Origin: Anas platyrhynchos
Lineage: Eukaryota > Chordata > Aves > Anseriformes > Anatidae
NCBI RefSeq assembly: GCF_047663525.1
Contig: NC_092606.1
Location: forward strand, 5,330,501-5,394,500
Length of the DNA: 64,000 nt
Direction: 5' to 3'
Part shown: positions 1-12,876 of the stretch, one piece after another
Layout of the letters: every line of letters begins with the position of its first letter
How positions within the stretch are numbered: the stretch's first letter is position 1
Program-made: the position numbers and the translations under genes
The notes under the pieces: generated by a model
Seen by the model: the letters and a program-made list of their open reading frames with translations, nothing else
What the model was told of the DNA's origin: nothing
Database searches by the model: none

Positions 1-1270
1 CAGTGAGACGCAGGATCAGCAGTGTGTGGATTAAAACCAGACGGTGCATGATTAATACATATGCTTATAGGGCTAGTCACTGTGGTTCCCTCCTCTGAAA
101 CAGAAAGGCCCTGGTGTTTTTTTTTAATTTTCCCCCCCTCGTGTGCATGCTCGTGTGTGGAGTGGGCTGTCTCAGACACTCACCACGCTGCTCGCCCGAG
201 CCCTGCCTCGTCTCAGCGGGCGAACCAAAGCCCTGGGCTGGGAGGCTCAGCACAGGGCTTTGCTTTTTGGAAAAGCAGCGGGCGGTATCGCGCTGGATCA
301 GCCCCGGGCACCGGGTCCTGGGCAGCTCCAGGGAACCTGCTCAGCTTTCCACGCTTGGCGTGGTTCTCGTTGTATGAGTTTTTGCCTCCTGCTCTTTGCA
401 CCACTCGCCTGGCCGTGCAGGTGGCCCCAAAGCCAAGCTTTCCTGCTCAGGAAACACAAAGCTCTTTCCTCTCTTCTCCTTCTCTCCAGTTCCCCCACCA
501 TTTGGTGAGCCACCAGCCTTTGAGTGAGCCGTTCAGGATCCTCTCCTAGTAGGCTTGGGCTAAAATTAGTCCTGTCTCGTTACTCACTGCCTGACTTCCA
601 GTATTTCGGTCTTCTTAAGGCTGTAAGATATCTCTTGGCAATGCGTAGTAACGGCTGAGGCTTCCTGGAAAGGGAGCCCCAGGTTTCAAAGCCCAGAGCG
701 AGCAGCGATGGGAGCGGCTGGGCTCTGCCCTGCCTCTGCAAACCAGGAGGTTTGTCCCTGCCAAGGCCGGGATCCTCCTGGGATGCCAGGGATGCAGTCC
801 CTGTCCGAGGGGCTGCTCCGCGATGGTTTTTGGAGGGCTTTCTGCAAGGCGAGAGGAGAGGCAGCGAGACCAGGGCTCTGAGAGCACAGCCTCCTCCTAA
901 GCAGAGAGAAAACCCCAGCGAGCAAATGTGGCTGTTTGCTCAGCATCCCTTTCCATATTCCCGTTCCATAGCCTTCGAGCATCTCCCCTCCAGCTGGCAG
1001 GAGACCGCGCTCAGCCCATGAGAGCCACAGCTTCCAGCCTGGAGCTTGGTCCAGAGAGGAAAAGGGAAACCGTGAGCAGAGACCGGAGCCCCGAGCAGGA
1101 GAATCCGAGGAGGAGTCAGCCTTGAAAAGCTCCTTCCACTCCTGCCTGCCTCGGCTCCCAGGCCAGCAGCCCCGAGGCAGCCCGGGCAGGGACATTTACA
1201 CCGTGAGCAGTGTCTGAGCTCCAGCCCGGCCTCAGCCTTCCCTTGCACGTGCTGCTTTTGGGTTGTAAAG

Positions 1271-1290
1271 GCTAAATTAGGCTAAATTAG
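1271..1290. repeat. Exact 10-bp tandem duplication GCTAAATTAG
   Basis: Two adjacent identical copies lie in a GC-rich intron. Each contains a TAAATTAG-like AT core that could bind homeodomain or MEF2-type factors. Confidence 0.9.
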
Positions 1291-1724
1291 GGGAGGTGGA
1301 GGAGAGGCCGGGTTCGGTGCCACCTGCTTGAACTCCTCGCCCATCCCTGGCATTTCTTGGAGCTGCATCCTCAAGGACACCGAGCAGCGTCCGTGTCACC
1401 GAGGCAGGGAGGCAGTGGAGGGTGTTTGGGTGCCTCTTGTGCTGGTGTTTTGTTTTTTTTTAAACGTGTTTTTGTAGAAAAGTGCTGCCCCAGTGACTGC
1501 TGCTGCGTGTGCCGGAGCCGTGCAGGGCACGATGCGGTCACTTGGCGCTGGGGCTCGCCTGCTGATGGCTCTTTAAGCAGCAAGAGTTTGGAGCCTGTTT
1601 TTTAAAGCTGAAGGTGAAGGGAACGCGCCGCAAACAAGCGCGAGGACACTGAATACAGCCCTGGAGAAATGTGCAATGTGGAATAATAGTTCAGGCTCTT
1701 AAAAAGGGTTTGGAGGGGGGGGTT

Positions 1725-1755
1725 AAAAAAAAAACACACACACACACACACACAA
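1725..1755. repeat. A-tract followed by (CA)n microsatellite
   Basis: Ten A residues are followed by about 10 CA units and further A-rich sequence. It is intronic in SMG6. Confidence 0.95.
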
Positions 1756-4700
1756 CAAAAAACAAGGCTGCAATAAATCTAGCCAGTGGAATCTGAGGGA
1801 AATGATCCCATCTGGAAAACTCCAGCGCTGGTGCTGCTGAAGGCTCAGGGAGCGATGCAGATTTGCAAAAAGCAAAGCCTGCAGTCTGAGGATGACAGGC
1901 CCCGTAATTGATGTCCATCGCCACTGGTACTCTGCCAGCTGATGCTGGCCCCGCTCCAGCGTGCTGTAATTTCGGGGCCAGGTGTGAAGCGGTTTTCTGT
2001 TCCGTCTTGTTCCCCAGCACCTACAGAAGCCTCACGCATCTCACTCGAGGGCTGCAGCCCTGTAGGAAACAGCTGTACAGGTAGAGGTGAAAGGAAATGT
2101 CGCAGCTGGGCTCGCGCTACTCCCCCGTGCCCTGCCTGGGGCTGCGGCTGGGGGGCCGCTCTCCCCCCCTGCCGGCTTCGGGGAGGTGGCCGCTGTCACC
2201 GGCACACCTGCCTGTCTGTCAGCGAGCTGCTTTGAACAGCGGGGAGCTCCTGGGGAGAACGGGCAGCTCAGCAAACCCGAATTCAAAGAGAAAACCCCAC
2301 GGTGGCGTGCGGCAGCCCTGGGAGCGGGGAAGCCAGCGCCGGAGAGCCCCGGGTGCCGGCTGGCAGAAGGAGAGCCCCCACCCCCTGAGCCCCCCAGCTG
2401 CTGGCCGAGCATCTCTGCCTCTTCTCCCTCGGGCAACCACGGGGAACTGGCCGAGGGAACAGCAGCAGATCTTGCAGAAAGCACCCAGCCTGGGTTTCGG
2501 GAGGCTGCGAGCCCGTCGAGCCGCCGCAGGAGCCGGTTTCAGGCGCTCTCGAGCGCGTGCACCGTTTCCTCCCTGAGGTTCTTTCGTTTCGGTTTCCACT
2601 CCTCGAACGGTGCCAGGGGTTGGGGAACCCTCTGCTGCTGCCCTCACCCCCTACGAGGACGTGTCCCCAGCCCCTGTGCTCCCGTTCTCCTTCAGTAAGG
2701 CGAATGGGTGCAGTGGGAGACCTGCAGGCGTTTTTGGGGTCCCCTGAGCTGTTCTCGTGGTGCTCCTGAGCCGTGGTTCCCCTGACTCAGTGCGTGGCTC
2801 CCTCCTGCAACCCGCAGCCTCTGCTCCTGGAGGCACCACGTTGGGTTTCGGCTGTGTTAAACGCGTGGTGCTGGCTGGGCTGGGTGACCGAGCAGCCCGA
2901 GCGTTCTGCGTCGGTGAATTGTGCTCCTCCAAGATGGGGAGAGCAGGAGCCGGTGGCTAATCTGCAGCTTTATCAGCAGAGGTTCTCTTTGTCCAGGTCA
3001 CCGAGCCTATTGTTAAGCCCCGAGCGAGCTTCCCCGCGGGCCCCGCCAGGACTGCCCTCGTGTTTACGCTGACATTTTAAGACCTCTGTTGACCAGATTT
3101 TAATCCGCTCTGTATCCTGTGCACTGCGGTCTCTGGGGCTTTTCTCTGCTTCTCGTCCCAGGCGTGCAGAGCGCTCGGGCTGAGGACAACTGCTGCCTGC
3201 CAGGCACCGGGCTGAGGAAACGGGGCTGAAAGCATTAAACGCTCGAGCTGAGCTTTAACAGGTCCCGTAGCGCACAGGGCAGGCGCGATGCCTCCGGGTA
3301 CCTCTCATCCAGCCCCCTCTGCAGAGCCGGAGCCCTCCTGGTGTTTTGCCCCCCCCGAGTTGTAGTGTGAGAACTGCAGTCTCACCAGGAGGTGAGGAGC
3401 CACCTGCCCGAGGTGTTAAGACCCAGCTAGGCACGTTCTCGGAACGTGTCAGCGAGCGCGATGGTGGCTTTGTGGTCGGGACAGGGCGCAGAGGGAAGTG
3501 CGAGGTGCTGCCTTCCAGGCAGCCCCACGGGGCGAGCGGGAAGGAAGGAACCAGCAGCTGCTGGAAACAACCTTCCCTGCCCCTCAGACGCCTTTTCTCT
3601 CGCCGGAGGGAGCTGGCAATGCCTCAGCACGTGGGGAAGCCGCAGCGGGGGGTGCCCAAGTGGCACACGGTGTTTCCATCCCTGCTTTTCCCCAGCCCTG
3701 CCTCTCCGGCGGGCTCCTCGTGCTCGTGAGCCCTGCATGTGTACCAAGATGTGTGCGTCCTCTGCCAGGGCCGCACGGCTTGGCTCCGGTGTCAGCAAAA
3801 GGCTTTTCTCAGAGCGTTTTCTGGAAGGGCGATGCGATGAGCAGTTCAAGGCGCAGGCTGACAGAATAAATCAGGCTCGTCCCGTGGCTGCTTTCGGCCG
3901 GCGTTGGATCTCTCCGCGCGGATCGGATGACACGTGTTGTTGAACATCCCTCGCTTTAGTCATCCGCGGGCCAGGTTTATGTAACGCGATGGAAAACTTC
4001 TTTGTGTTCGGCCCTTTTGTCCTGAGAGCTGCCTCCAGAAGTGCGCCGTGGGCTCTGGGGAAACGGGAAATGTCCTATTCAAGGAGCTGGCCGACCACGT
4101 GCTGCCGGAGCTGGCATCAGGAGGAGGTGGCCGAAGTGACCTGGGAAGAGAGCGTGGGGACACCGGGGCTGCTCCGTGGCACCTCCTGGGTGCACGCCAT
4201 AAAAGAGGTGTTCACCGTGCCCGTGGTGCTCTCAGAGTGACATATTCGAGCTGAGACCTCTTGGAATTCGCTGATTAGTCTGTAAGTGCATGGAAAGGCC
4301 TCATTAAACCACCATTAGTGCTGGATCTCCTCCCAGTGAGCCATCTCTTATTGCTACCCAGAGAAACCCTGAGGAAATGGAAAGGCTGCTCTGGCTGGCC
4401 GAGCCGTTCCCTGGGCATGAAGCGTGGCCTCACCTCAGGCAATGTGTGCAGTGCTGCAAGGCTTCTGGTGGTGCTTCTGCTCGTGCTGGAGGGCCCTGGG
4501 ACTCGGGGTTGCCTCTTTGCCTCGTGCTTTGCCTGGTGGACCCCTCTGACATGGCACTCGGTCCCTAAACTCAGTCCTCAGCATGATTTTTCAGCTTCGG
4601 AGGGGGGGGCCCTGTGTGGTGGCACCGCTCCTGCTTTGTCTTCTCCAAGAGGAACCCTGCAAACCTCCCCTCTGGAGAAGAGCACGGCCGCGGCATCCAC

Positions 4701-5379
4701 CAGCGCGGCCACTGGGAGGACCGCAGGAAACCTGCAAAATCGGCCCAATGAATAACCCCGCATTGTTATCCTGAAGAAGAAAGATCCGCATCCTGGGAAA
4801 CGCGCCAGAGCGGCCGACACGGGGTGGAATGCAGGGAGTGGTCAGCCCAAATAGCAGATGGGGATCTACTCTGTCACTACGGGAGACGGAAGGTGACCTC
4901 TGTCATTGAGCTCGCAGCCTGCTCGCCACCGCTCCGCGCGCCGCCGCACCTCGCCTTGTTTTTGCAGATGCTGAAACCGTGGCGTGGAGCTGGGCGAGGA
5001 TGGAGAGCGAGCCCAAAGCCCCCCCGTGCTGCAGCCACAGCCCCGTGGTGCCCTCGTGCTGCCCCGTCCCTGGCCAGAAGAAGAAGGCGGCGCCGTGCCC
5101 CCCGTTGGTCGCTGGCTTTCCGCGCTGTCATTGAGGCCGAGGCGCTTCCCAGGCATTAATGAACGCATCCCCACAACGCGCCGTGCCATAAGGAAAAGCA
5201 ATTTCCTCCTCTGAGATTGGCAACAGAGGTACACGAGGCCGGGGGACTGACCCGGGTCCCACAGGAAGCCGGAGCTGCAGGATGAGAACAAGCCCCCCGT
5301 ACCCAGAGCCTCGGCCCCAGGCCACCCCTGTCCCTTAGGGTGCCGGGGGGGCACTGAGTAAAGGGTCACGGGGAGATTG

Positions 5380-5720
5380 AATCCAGATAATTTAATCATT
5401 TTTCCCCATAGCACATTTGCCTTGAATTTCCTTAAAATAAGGTGAACCCCATCATTTTTTGAAATTAAGATTTGCCCTAACATTTTGCGTGCTAGCATTT
5501 CACATGCAGTGTTTTATCTGCCAAGTAACAAATATTTGGTAAGTTTATGTGTGAATAGAGACAAAAACGTGTATTTCTACTTATTTTCTTGAAATTATCA
5601 CGTGTGCCTGTTCTGCTCAGCTCCTGAGCTGGAGTTACGCTTTGTTTTAGTTAGTTTGGGTTTGGTTTTAGTTTTTTGTTAGTTTTGTGTTGTATTTATC
5701 TTGAGCGCAGATGATGCAAT
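5380..5720. promoter_or_regulatory. AT-rich candidate non-coding element
   Basis: About 340 bp of non-repetitive AT-rich sequence interrupts the GC-rich intron. It includes CAGATAATTTAATCATTTTT, an ATTTCACATGCAG stretch and CAAATATTTGG. No open frame or repeat explains it. It is a candidate conserved element; conservation could not be tested. Confidence 0.3.
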
Positions 5721-7189
5721 GCTCGTGATAGCACTCGCTGTCGCTGAAGGAAGGAGATTTATGGCTATGGATCGAAGAAGAAGGACTTTGCCTCTTCACC
5801 AAGGGTCTGGCCCATGGCTTTGGGTGCTGAAGTCCCTGCTGGAACTCGGGCTTCCTCTTGTAACTCACCCAGATGCTTCCCAAACTCATACCCACTGCCA
5901 ACGCATCCTGGTAGCTCCCTTTAGTCCTGGCAACGTTTTTTAGCTCAGCACCCATCCTCATGGACAAAAAATGGGATCAGCACTTGGCTGCTTTGCTCAG
6001 GAGCTGCTCATTTTCACACCACAGCTGCAGGCTCTTGGCCACGAGCATCCTCACCACCTTCCCCGTCTTGCCCTCGCGTGATGCTCGGGGTCAGCATCGT
6101 GCAGGGATGGACACGGCGCGTTTTGGGCAGCGTGGTGCACCTTGTAGCACCTGCTGAGTGTGAGATCGAGAGGGAAATCCATGTAGGAAGGAGCTGAGTG
6201 GGAGGGTTTGGCTGTGTCAGAACGGGAGCGAATCTCCAAGCGGGTACGTTGGGTTGTCGTGCCCTTGCAGGCGTGTGGACAGAGCGGTTGTTGAACAGGG
6301 AAGTGGGCAGCGAGGTGGAAATGCTGGAAGAAGAAGGTGCCAGAGGTCACGGCGTGCTGCTGGCCTCTGCCCGGGGAACTGCCCCACGGGCCGGCATTGC
6401 TGGAGGCTGCAGGAGGGATCTGGGTGGACTTCGGGACCCTTTCGTTCCATTTTTTGTGATGTCCTCAGCATTTTGTCCCCGGTAGAGGAAGGTAGTTCAT
6501 CTGTCAGGGTGGCACCTCGAGGATACTTAAGGATTCAGAGCTTGGCTTGGTGGATGCGTGTGTCCCGTGGGGTTTGGAGCTTGCCTTCCTCCCGTGGCAG
6601 CACCTGAGCAGCCCCAGTGCTCCGTCCGCGCAGGCGGCACAGCCCTCACGGTGGCCACTCTGAGCTCCACAGCATCCCCGGTCATCCTTTCGGGATAAAA
6701 ACCCACCGCCTGGGGGAACGGCTTATTGCAATTTGTTGTTTTATGTGGTGTTTTGTCCGGAACGAAACATCTCGGGCTGGTGAAATGTGAGGAGAGGAGA
6801 GAATTTGCTGGAACTGCGGAGAGACTTAGCGCGCGTGTGCCGCGGGGGTATCATTTCTGTCCTGCCACCGTGCAAACCTCTCCTCGCAGGGTCTGGATCG
6901 ATCCTAATTTACCTAAAACCCTCAGTGCCTGCTTTTAGGCAACCTCGGGGTACCCCGATGGTGAAGAGGAAGCCCGGTGGGGTGTCAGCCCTCGGAGATG
7001 CTCTGCCTGCTCCCGTGCACCCTCGGGCAGTGCTGCCCCTTCCCGCTCCCCTCGGGCAGGGGCGCCGCTCCGCAGCTCTCCCCAGCTTTCACCTCGCTTT
7101 CCCCCTTTTTAAGAGGAATGCTTGGCCTCTTGCACTCGGGCTCGGGGAGGAGCAGCTCGTTTCTGCAGCTGGCCTGCCGCCAGATGTCA

Positions 7190-7465
7190 TCACTTCAGGC
7201 AGTGCCACGCTGCACATCTTCAGCAGTTTGAAATGGAGAGACAGAGGGAGACAGATAAGATCAGCAGCTTTAGGTGATGGCATTGTTTCAAATAAACCAT
7301 GCATGACCCAAAGCTTCCACTTCAAATGGGGAATGAAATTGCTTCATCCTTTGACAGCTTGCTCCATGAAAGAAATTTATCTTCACTTAATTGCTTTAGA
7401 TCCCAAGAGGCTGTGTACAGTAATTTCGAGGAGATAATTATATCAAATTAAAAAAATATGTGACT
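7190..7465. promoter_or_regulatory. AT-rich candidate non-coding element
   Basis: The block contains AGATAAG (GATA), CAAATAAAC, CATGCATG, CTTTGACAG and GATAATTATATCAAATT within 200 bp. It is non-repetitive and unlike its GC-rich flanks. It is intronic in SMG6; regulatory role is inferred. Confidence 0.3.
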
Positions 7466-8548
7466 ATCCGACTGCTGAGCCTGAGCGCGGTGGCCGGAGA
7501 GCAGGAAGGAAAGAGGCACCGCGTCCGACTCGTGCTCGCAGGTTATCGCTTCCTCCCCTCCTCGTGGGCCCAGGCACGGTGCTGGGGGGGCACCGAGAGC
7601 CCCTCGGGGCCGGGCAGCCCCTGCCCTGGTGCCGGGGGTCCCAGGGGGGGGGGTCCCCACCTCGTCACCTTGTCACGGCAAACCTGGCTAGGGCAGGGCT
7701 TGGCAGCGCCTTCGTCCCGCTAGCGATGCGGCGGAGGAACCCGGCGGCTTGTTGATTTCCAAACATGTATATTTAGAAGCAGAGTGTAAACTTCCTGCCC
7801 GGGCTGGGGTTGGATTCTTGACTGTGTTTGATTTTCCAGCTTTCATTTCCTTTGCCCTCGTACTTAACATTGTGGATCTCCCGGAGTGTGCCCCGGCCTC
7901 ATCTCTCCGTAACCCGCCCTCTCCCCACGTTTCCCTCTCGTTATGGCACGCCGACCCCAGGTTTTGCATCCCCTGAGCTCATGCGGGTCCCCTCTGTCCT
8001 TCGGGAGCTGTCCTCGCACCCCAGCTGGTGGCAGACCCGAGCTGGGGACCGTGACAGGGACAGAAGTGGCAGCTGCCACCTCTCGGAAGAAAACCATCTC
8101 CTCCATCGCTGCGTGGAGTCCTGAAGGGTTTTTCCTCTTCGTGACTCACGGGAAACAAGAGAGTGGCCACTTCCAGGAGGGGTAAAGCTCTCCATCACCC
8201 GAACCTTCCCCTCTTCTCCTAACGCTGCGTGCTCTCCCTGACAGCTCCCACCCTCGGTGGCTTTGCAGCCCCTCTCCCCTGGGGACAAAGCTCATTCTGT
8301 GCCCCCCTGGGGCTGGGACCGTTCCTGTGTGCAATGATCCTGCCTGGCCTTTGAAAAGCTCGACAAGAAACCTGGGCCAGCAGCGAGCTCCTCCCCAGCC
8401 CTGTGATGTGCGGGCTGCGTTTTGAAGTGCGGGGCTGCTTCAGCTGTTCCCAGGAAGTCTGCGGGGGAACCGCGTTTGTAGCGGGGAGGTGAAGTCCCCC
8501 CGTGTTTCTGGAGGGGATCTGCTCCCCGGGCTCTTTGATGTCATCTCG

Positions 8549-8620
8549 TTTTTTTTTGGTTTTTTTTTTTTTTGGACTTACATCAAGTAAGGCTGAAAAA
8601 AAAAAAAAAAAGAAAAAGAA
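8549..8620. repeat. T-tract and A-tract in inverted arrangement
   Basis: A T-rich run (8549-8573) is followed 22 bp later by an A-rich run (8596-8620). The transcribed RNA could fold into a U/A stem. It is probably just two expanded homopolymers. Confidence 0.85.
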
Positions 8621-10149
8621 ATGTTTTGGCTCAGCCTGAAACGTGTGCACCTGAGCGAGATGACCTGTGGCTGTCCCGCTGCCGAAGGAAGGATCCCACG
8701 GGGGGCTCCGGTCCCGAGAGCGGGATTTGGCCACCCACCCGCAGTTGTCTTGAGCGGGGTGGCAGAAGGGTTTTTTCTTGAAAAATGCCTCCTGAAGGCG
8801 GTCCTGCGACACGGCACCGTCCCCACGTGCTGCTCAGGGTGCTGCTGTGGTGGTTTCTCGCGTCCCACGCTGCTGCGCACAGACGTGGCCCCTCCGAGGG
8901 CTGCGGGGCGAGTGCGTGCTCGGCTTCACGCGTGCCAAGGCGAACAGCAGCTCCCTCTCCTCGTGTCTCTAGGGCCTGAGAAATCCTAACTTAGGCTGGC
9001 TGTCCCCAGATGTCACTGCTTCGTGCCTTGTCCCCTTCCTCAGGCCTCGTGGTGCTGCCCCAGGGCTGGCGTTGAATTTAATCGCCTCCTGCCTGCTGTC
9101 GGCAGCCTGCAGCGGGTCACACGTCCTCATCTCGCTGCCCACCCGCTCGGCGTTATTGTGTTTGGTGTGAGGTGTCCGGACACGGCGTGGCGCGTCGCAG
9201 TGGTTAGAGGTGTCTGCTGCAGCCTGGGGAGCCTCTGCCCCCCGTGTCCACCCAAGGTTTTGAGTTTTGAGGCCAGACTCTGAAGTTTTGAGCCCTTCGT
9301 CCCGAGCTCAGAGAGGGGAGGAGGGACGAGGCTTGTGGCAGTTTGGTTCCCTGAAACTTTGAGACTATGTTCCCCCAGCAGTGTGTATTTAATGCTCATC
9401 CAGCACCTACACCGTGCCGTGCCAGCCCAGCCGGGGAGCTGGAGGGGGTGCAGGGGCAAGGACGAGGAGAAGTGGGGCTCACACGGAGGCGAGGCACCAG
9501 CCCTGCGTGCGCTGCGCCGCCGCGATCCGTGAGCTCGAGCCCAGGGCTCTCGGTGCCTTGGGTTCAGATGTGGCACCTTCTGCCCCTGTGGGGTTTTTCT
9601 GTGGTTTCCTGTAAGAGTTTTGTCAGCAGCAGCTGCTGTCCCTGTCCTTTTGCCCTTCTCGTTCTTTTCTCAGCTTCGTTCATGCGCTTCTCCGCTCAAA
9701 CCCTTCTTGTAGCTGTTAGCGAAGAACACGCCGCCTAAAACCATTTGAAATCCACTCTCTGCTCTTCATAGTTTCAAAGCCCGGCTGCCCTGACAGCCAG
9801 AGCGAGGAGCCCTGGGGGCCAGGCTGCCAGGAGGTGGGCAACCTGGAGCAGAAATGGGCAGCCGAGGGCTCGGGGACCCGCGACCGAGAGCAGCTCCCAT
9901 CTGGCTGGAAGCCGCGGCTCGCAGCGCGCGGTCGGCATTTTGCTGCGGAGGAGGCCACGAGCGAACGAGTTAACGATGATCCCAGATGGCTTCGGGAGCT
10001 CGCCTCCTGCCACCCCTTCCCGTTCCCCCAGGATCTCAGATGGTGGCGGGAGATGAAGTAAAATTCTCGGGTTTGTTGCAAAGTTCACCGCTCTCCCGAA
10101 ATCGTGCTGGAACTTGCGCGCGCCGCGCTGGCAGCTTCAAGGGGATGCT

Positions 10150-10250
10150 ACCTGGTAATTAATTAGTTGTCAAGAGACAGCCCAGAGGTTCCAAGGCTTT
10201 ATATTCTCGCTAATAGAAATTGTTGCTCTGATTACATTTTCCCCCCTTGG
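10150..10250. promoter_or_regulatory. Candidate element with paired-class homeodomain site
   Basis: TAATTAATTA at 10156-10165 is an exact P2-type dimer site (TAAT, two bases, ATTA). It is followed by TCAAGAG and an AT-rich stretch to about 10250. The flanks are GC-rich. It is intronic in SMG6. Confidence 0.35.
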
Positions 10251-12855
10251 CTGGAGGGCTGGGGAGCGTGGAGCTGTGGTCCGTGGGCTGCCTGTCCTTC
10301 GCCGGGGCTGCGCTCAGCGTGCTCGCACACGCCGCGGCGAGCGGGAGCCTGGGGGGAGCCCGGGCTGAGCCCTGCCTTTGCCAGCCAATTCTGCTCACAT
10401 TTCTCATCCCTCGCCTCCCCTGCCTTCTCAGGGGAACCCTGCCACGCTTCCCCGGCCCCTCGGGGTCTTTTGGTGTCACCGTTGCCATCAGCCCTGCCAC
10501 CAGAGCCTCTCCGCACTGAGCAGAGGTGCTTTGGTTTCCTCTCAGGGCCCTTTTTCTGGGCAAACTTAGAGAAACGTGCCGTGTCTGCAGTGATCCCGAG
10601 AGCTTCTTTCAGCCTCACTTCTCTTGTCTTCTCTCCATTTTATCTCTGTAGAAACGAGCAGGTTTAGGTCTCTTCTCACAGGCAGAGGAGCTGCAGAAGG
10701 GGTGCTGGGTTCTTGGGTCCTGTGTCAGGGCTCCTGCACACAAACCAACCTGGTGCTGGGTTATCCAATGGTTTCTTAAATGACTGCTCACATTTTCCTG
10801 CACTGTTTTCTGTTTTTTCCCACCTTTTGCCAAGATTATTTGCTACCAGCTCCCCGTTCTCCCTCTCCCCTCCTCTGGCCGTGCTCCCCACCAGCCCCAG
10901 CAGCCTGGCACCGTGAGCAGCCCTCACATTTCACATCACAGTGGCCGAACCCCGCCGTCCCTCCAGACCCTCCCTTATCACAGCACCAGCACCCAGCTCT
11001 GGGACCCGGCGCCCTGCTCCCTCTGCAGCAGGACACGATCCTTTTTACCAGGTAGGATGGCAGGGGCAGATCTCACTCTTGATGCACTGCTCTGCTTCAG
11101 CCCCATGAGCCCAGCGTGGAGCTCCTCTCCACGTGTCCAGCTTGCTGCCTGGGCCGGGCTGATGCGCCAGGGCTGGGCGCAGCAAAGCGAGGCTGCTGGG
11201 CGCGCACCGGGAGAAGCAGCACAGCTTTTCTCCTGCCAAATCCATGCAGCAAAGAAGAGCCCACGTGCAGGAGGGCTGTGGCTCTCCGTAGCCCCTTGGG
11301 GAGCAGCTCTGCCCCGGCTGATCCCAGGAAACATCCCCGTGGCTGCTGTAAATAGGGCGCAGCGAGCGGTGCCGCGCCGCCGGATGCTCTCACGCCGGCG
11401 CTGCCGTGCCTTCCCTTCCCTTCCCACCCCCGGGGAGCCGGCACCCACCTGACGAGGCCGCGTTCGCAGACATATGGTCCCTGCTCTTCGTGTTTAGTTA
11501 AGTGTGGGAGGACTCGGAGCTGAAACTCCCGGAGCTTTTAAGCTATTGTGTGCGCTGATACGGCCCCGCGAGCAGACGTGGCGATCCTACAGGCATGGCC
11601 CCGTCCCAAACAAAGGCGCTCAGGGTGCTGTTCTGTCATAGCCGGGGGTAAAGCCTTCTGGTTTGGGGAAGGAGCAGCCTGGAAAGGGCATAATGCAACG
11701 CAGCAGATGAAGACAAAGGCATTCTGAAGGCAGGAAGTGGTGAAAACGAGGGCACGAGGCGGAGGGCAGATGTGCGGGCGAGAGCAGGGCTGTGGGAGCC
11801 CGGCAGCTCAAGGGGCGCAGCAAAAGTGACCGGGATGGCAGCAGGGACAATGCCCCGGGGTGGCAGAGAAGCCACCGGTGGTGGCAGGGTGTGGATGAAG
11901 AGCAGGGCACCCCGTGCTTGGACAGGAGCTGGTTGCAGTGGGTGACAGGGCGAGGGTTCAGGCTGCTGGGGGAAACATCCCCAAGATGTGACAGCCCCGG
12001 GAGGGTGAGCGGAGGAGATGGAGGCGACACACGGGGCCGTGGTGGCACAGGGCTGGTGACAGCCCAGCATTTCGTCAGCTTGAAGCTGGGGACATGGTGC
12101 GGGAGAGCTCGGGAAGGGAGGAGGGAGGAGAGGCACGCCGCTGCCCCGCGGCTTGGTGTGAGCCACCAGGGCAGGTTGGGAGGCTGTTCCCAGCCGCGGA
12201 GCCCCAACCGCTTTCTGTGCTGCTGGCTCCCTCCTCGCTTGGCTTTTCCAGCATCTGATGTGACTCGCTGTTTGTTTGCTTGCAATGAGTTCAGTTGTTT
12301 TCTATTTTAGCTGGTGACCCCGAGAGCCCGGGCTGGGGCAGGCAGGCACCGTTTGAAAGCCGCCACTTGGCGGCAACAACTGTTCGAGTCGCGGAGCAGC
12401 ACCCATCTAACCCCTCTTTTCACACACTCGGAGCTTCCCAAACATTAACCTTTGGATTAAAATTTTCCATGCTTGGTCTCTCCCCAGATGTGATGTCTGA
12501 GCTTTGGTTTGGGTTCATGTTTTTCGTGTTTGCTGGGTTTGTGTTATGGGAGAATGAAAGAAATACTTTTCCCATTTGAAAAAAAAAAATATATAGCCTC
12601 CAATATTTTTTTTTTTAATTATTATTTCGGGGATTCACCAAAAATGGATGGAGTTTGAGGCGAGGAGCTGCAGATAGTTACCTCGGCTGCCATGAGCTCG
12701 CGTGGCGGGCACACGGGGAGGTGTCGTGGCCCCAGGTGCGTGGTGCCGCCCGCACAGTGCTGGCTCCGTGGGCAGATCCAGGAGAGCCCCGCTGTGAGCC
12801 AGGCTGAGTAACTGCAGATCTGAAGGAGGAGGGCGGCTGCTTTTTGGTTTTTAGC

Positions 12856-12876
12856 AAAAAAAAAAAAAAAAAAAAA
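12856..12876. repeat. Poly-A tract
   Basis: Twenty-one A residues lie in the SMG6 intron, with no retroelement body recognised upstream. Confidence 0.95.
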
